Below are positions 4,774 to 5,558 of a DNA stretch of 5,558 bases, one piece after another. Below the pieces are notes generated by a model. The model saw only the letters and a list, made by a program, of their open reading frames with translations, did no database searches and was not told the DNA's origin. The translations under genes and the position numbers were made by a program. Origin of the DNA: an uncultured Intrasporangium sp. (lineage in GTDB: Bacteria; Actinomycetota; Actinomycetes; Actinomycetales; Dermatophilaceae); assembly GCA_937873285.1 (NCBI GenBank), contig CALMNV010000314.1:1-5558 (forward strand), in the 5' to 3' direction. How positions within the stretch are numbered: the first letter of the stretch is position 1; each line of letters begins with the position of its first letter.

Positions 4774-4958
4774 GGGCGCACGGCCACGACGACGAGGAGC
4801 AGCACCGCCGTCAGGCCGAGGGCGACGGCGAACACCGGCACCAGCGGGGCCGGGGGCAGAGGCTCTCCCCGACGCAGCGCCCGCTCCAGGGCCAGCGTGA
4901 AGCGTGGGTCGGGCGCCCGGCCCTCGCGCAGCAGGCTCTCGAGCCAGCGGGTGATCAT
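4770..4958 (-). CDS. 62-aa protein, apparently a YidH-family protein with the middle deleted
   Basis: Only one membrane helix is visible (about 39-60). Residues 1-23 (R-W near the start, then P-D-P-R-F-T-L-A) resemble the N-terminus of actinobacterial YidH-family proteins, which continue N-E-R-T-F-L-A-W-I-R-T. Residues 25-38 (E-R-A-L-R-R-G-E-P-L-P-P-A-P-L) and the last helix resemble the C-terminus of the same proteins. The part between, with the signature motif and the first two helices (roughly 55-65 residues in full-length members, from memory), is absent, and the frame is kept across the junction at 4881-4895. The usual size is about 115-125 residues. It begins 16 bases after the dehydrogenase stop and its stop overlaps the DUF202 start (ATGA). 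No alternative upstream start is available in frame. It could be a functional miniprotein, a decaying gene or an assembly error; I favour a true in-frame deletion. Confidence 0.6.
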   Translation of the reverse strand: MITRWLESLLREGRAPDPRFTLALERALRRGEPLPPAPLVPVFAVALGLTAVLLLVVVAVRP

Positions 4959-4974
4959 CCGGCGTGCGGTCTGC

Positions 4975-5558
4975 TCACGGCGTCAGCACCACCTTGAGGC
5001 AGCGGTCCTCCTTGTCGCGAAACACCCGGTACATCTCCGGAGCGTGGTCGAGGGGGACGTGGTGAGTGGCGAGCGTCTCCAGCCCCAGCACGTCCTCCGG
5101 CTGGTCGACGACGGCGAGCAGCTCGTCGGTCCACCGGCGCACGTGGCACTGGCCCATGCGCAGCTGCACGCCCTTGTCGAACAGGTCCATCATCGGCATG
5201 GGATCAGCCATGCCTCCGTAGACGCCGCTGATCGAGACGGTCCCCCCGCGCCGGACCGACGCGATCGCGGTGTGCAGGGCGTCGAGCCGGTCGATGCCCG
5301 CCTTCTCGATGGCCGCTCGCGCGAGGGGCCCGGGCAGCCGCTTCGCGAGCCCGATCGCCCTCTCCGCGAGCGGGTTGCCGTGTGCCTCCATACCGACCGC
5401 CTCGAGCACCGAGTCCGGTCCCCGGCCGTCGGTCATCTCCCGCAGCTGCTCCGCCACGTCCTCGACCTCGGTGAGGTCCACGGTGCGGGCCCCGGAGCGC
5501 CGGGCCAGCTCGAGCCGGTCGGGCACGAGGTCGACGCCGATGACGTCCTCGATCCCGA
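4975..5558 (-). CDS. Zinc-type alcohol dehydrogenase (MDR family), C-terminal part
   Basis: The frame is open to the right edge, so the 193 residues visible are the C-terminal half of a longer enzyme. They begin in the NAD-binding Rossmann domain: strand E-D-V-I-G-V-D with D9, the acidic residue that usually binds the NAD ribose, then P-D-R-L-E-L-A-R-R-S-G-A, T-D-G-R-G-P-D-S-V-L-E-A-V-G at 42-55, and R-R-G-G-T-V-S-I-S-G-V-Y-G-G. The insert M-E-A-H-G and the R-M-G-Q-C-H-V-R-R-W segment resemble the formaldehyde/glutathione-independent branch of zinc alcohol dehydrogenases. The G-x-G-x-x-G loop and the catalytic zinc ligands would lie upstream, outside the window, so substrate cannot be decided. 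A GTG within the frame at 5526 is an internal valine, not a start. A 16-base gap leads to the 62-aa gene. Confidence 0.88.
   Translation of the reverse strand, partial: GIEDVIGVDLVPDRLELARRSGARTVDLTEVEDVAEQLREMTDGRGPDSVLEAVGMEAHGNPLAERAIGLAKRLPGPLARAAIEKAGIDRLDALHTAIASVRRGGTVSISGVYGGMADPMPMMDLFDKGVQLRMGQCHVRRWTDELLAVVDQPEDVLGLETLATHHVPLDHAPEMYRVFRDKEDRCLKVVLTP

Noticed and set aside
3650..4900. 416-codon open frame on the plus strand
   Set aside because: It is antisense to the LEA-like operon, its promoter and the DUF202 gene, and its translation is low-complexity Arg/Gly/Ala-rich text with no family features, as expected from high-GC DNA read in the wrong frame.
5524..5526. GTG as the start of a 183-aa dehydrogenase
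   Set aside because: The frame stays open to the window edge and the upstream residues form the expected Rossmann strand ending in the NAD-binding Asp.

Overview
This is a GC-rich window with short or overlapping intergenic spacing, actinobacterial protein families and promoters of actinobacterial type. The source is probably a chromosome of a high-GC actinomycete, perhaps a Micrococcales/Intrasporangiaceae-like organism. That lineage guess is inference only. I see no insertion sequence, phage gene cluster, tRNA, rRNA or CRISPR array.

Left part (1-1845). A DUF4395 membrane protein gene on the minus strand runs off the left edge. It diverges from a complete endonuclease IV gene (nfo, 426-1232, plus strand) that has all nine metal ligands. 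Both genes appear to be leaderless: each has a -10-like hexamer six bases before its ATG. A perfect palindrome (361-375) overlaps the -10 of the DUF4395 gene. Next on the plus strand is a small deazaflavin-dependent nitroreductase-like protein (1312-1785). A strong GC hairpin (1812-1845) separates it from the convergent operon on the minus strand.

Middle (1897-4258, minus strand). Three genes overlap by 4 bases at each junction (ATGA, then GTGA) and form one translationally coupled operon. In transcription order they encode a 349-aa low-complexity protein with one membrane segment, a 164-aa Holin-X/DUF1469 membrane protein, and a 234-aa DUF3618 protein. The first and third carry 11-residue periodic repeats like those of group 3 LEA desiccation proteins, beside a single membrane helix. 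A promoter-like sequence matching the actinobacterial stress sigma factor (SigB/SigF) pattern lies upstream at 4233-4258. Together these suggest a stress-induced, membrane-associated protective module. Its biochemical function is not established.

Right part (4342-5558, minus strand). The C-terminal part of a zinc-type alcohol dehydrogenase (MDR) enters from the right edge. It is followed by a 62-aa protein that looks like a YidH-family (DUF202-type) protein with its middle deleted in frame, and then by a DUF202 protein. The DUF202 gene contains a GGGGCC hexanucleotide repeat encoding a Pro-Gly tract. YidH-type and DUF202 genes commonly sit side by side, which supports the reading of the 62-aa gene as a shortened YidH.
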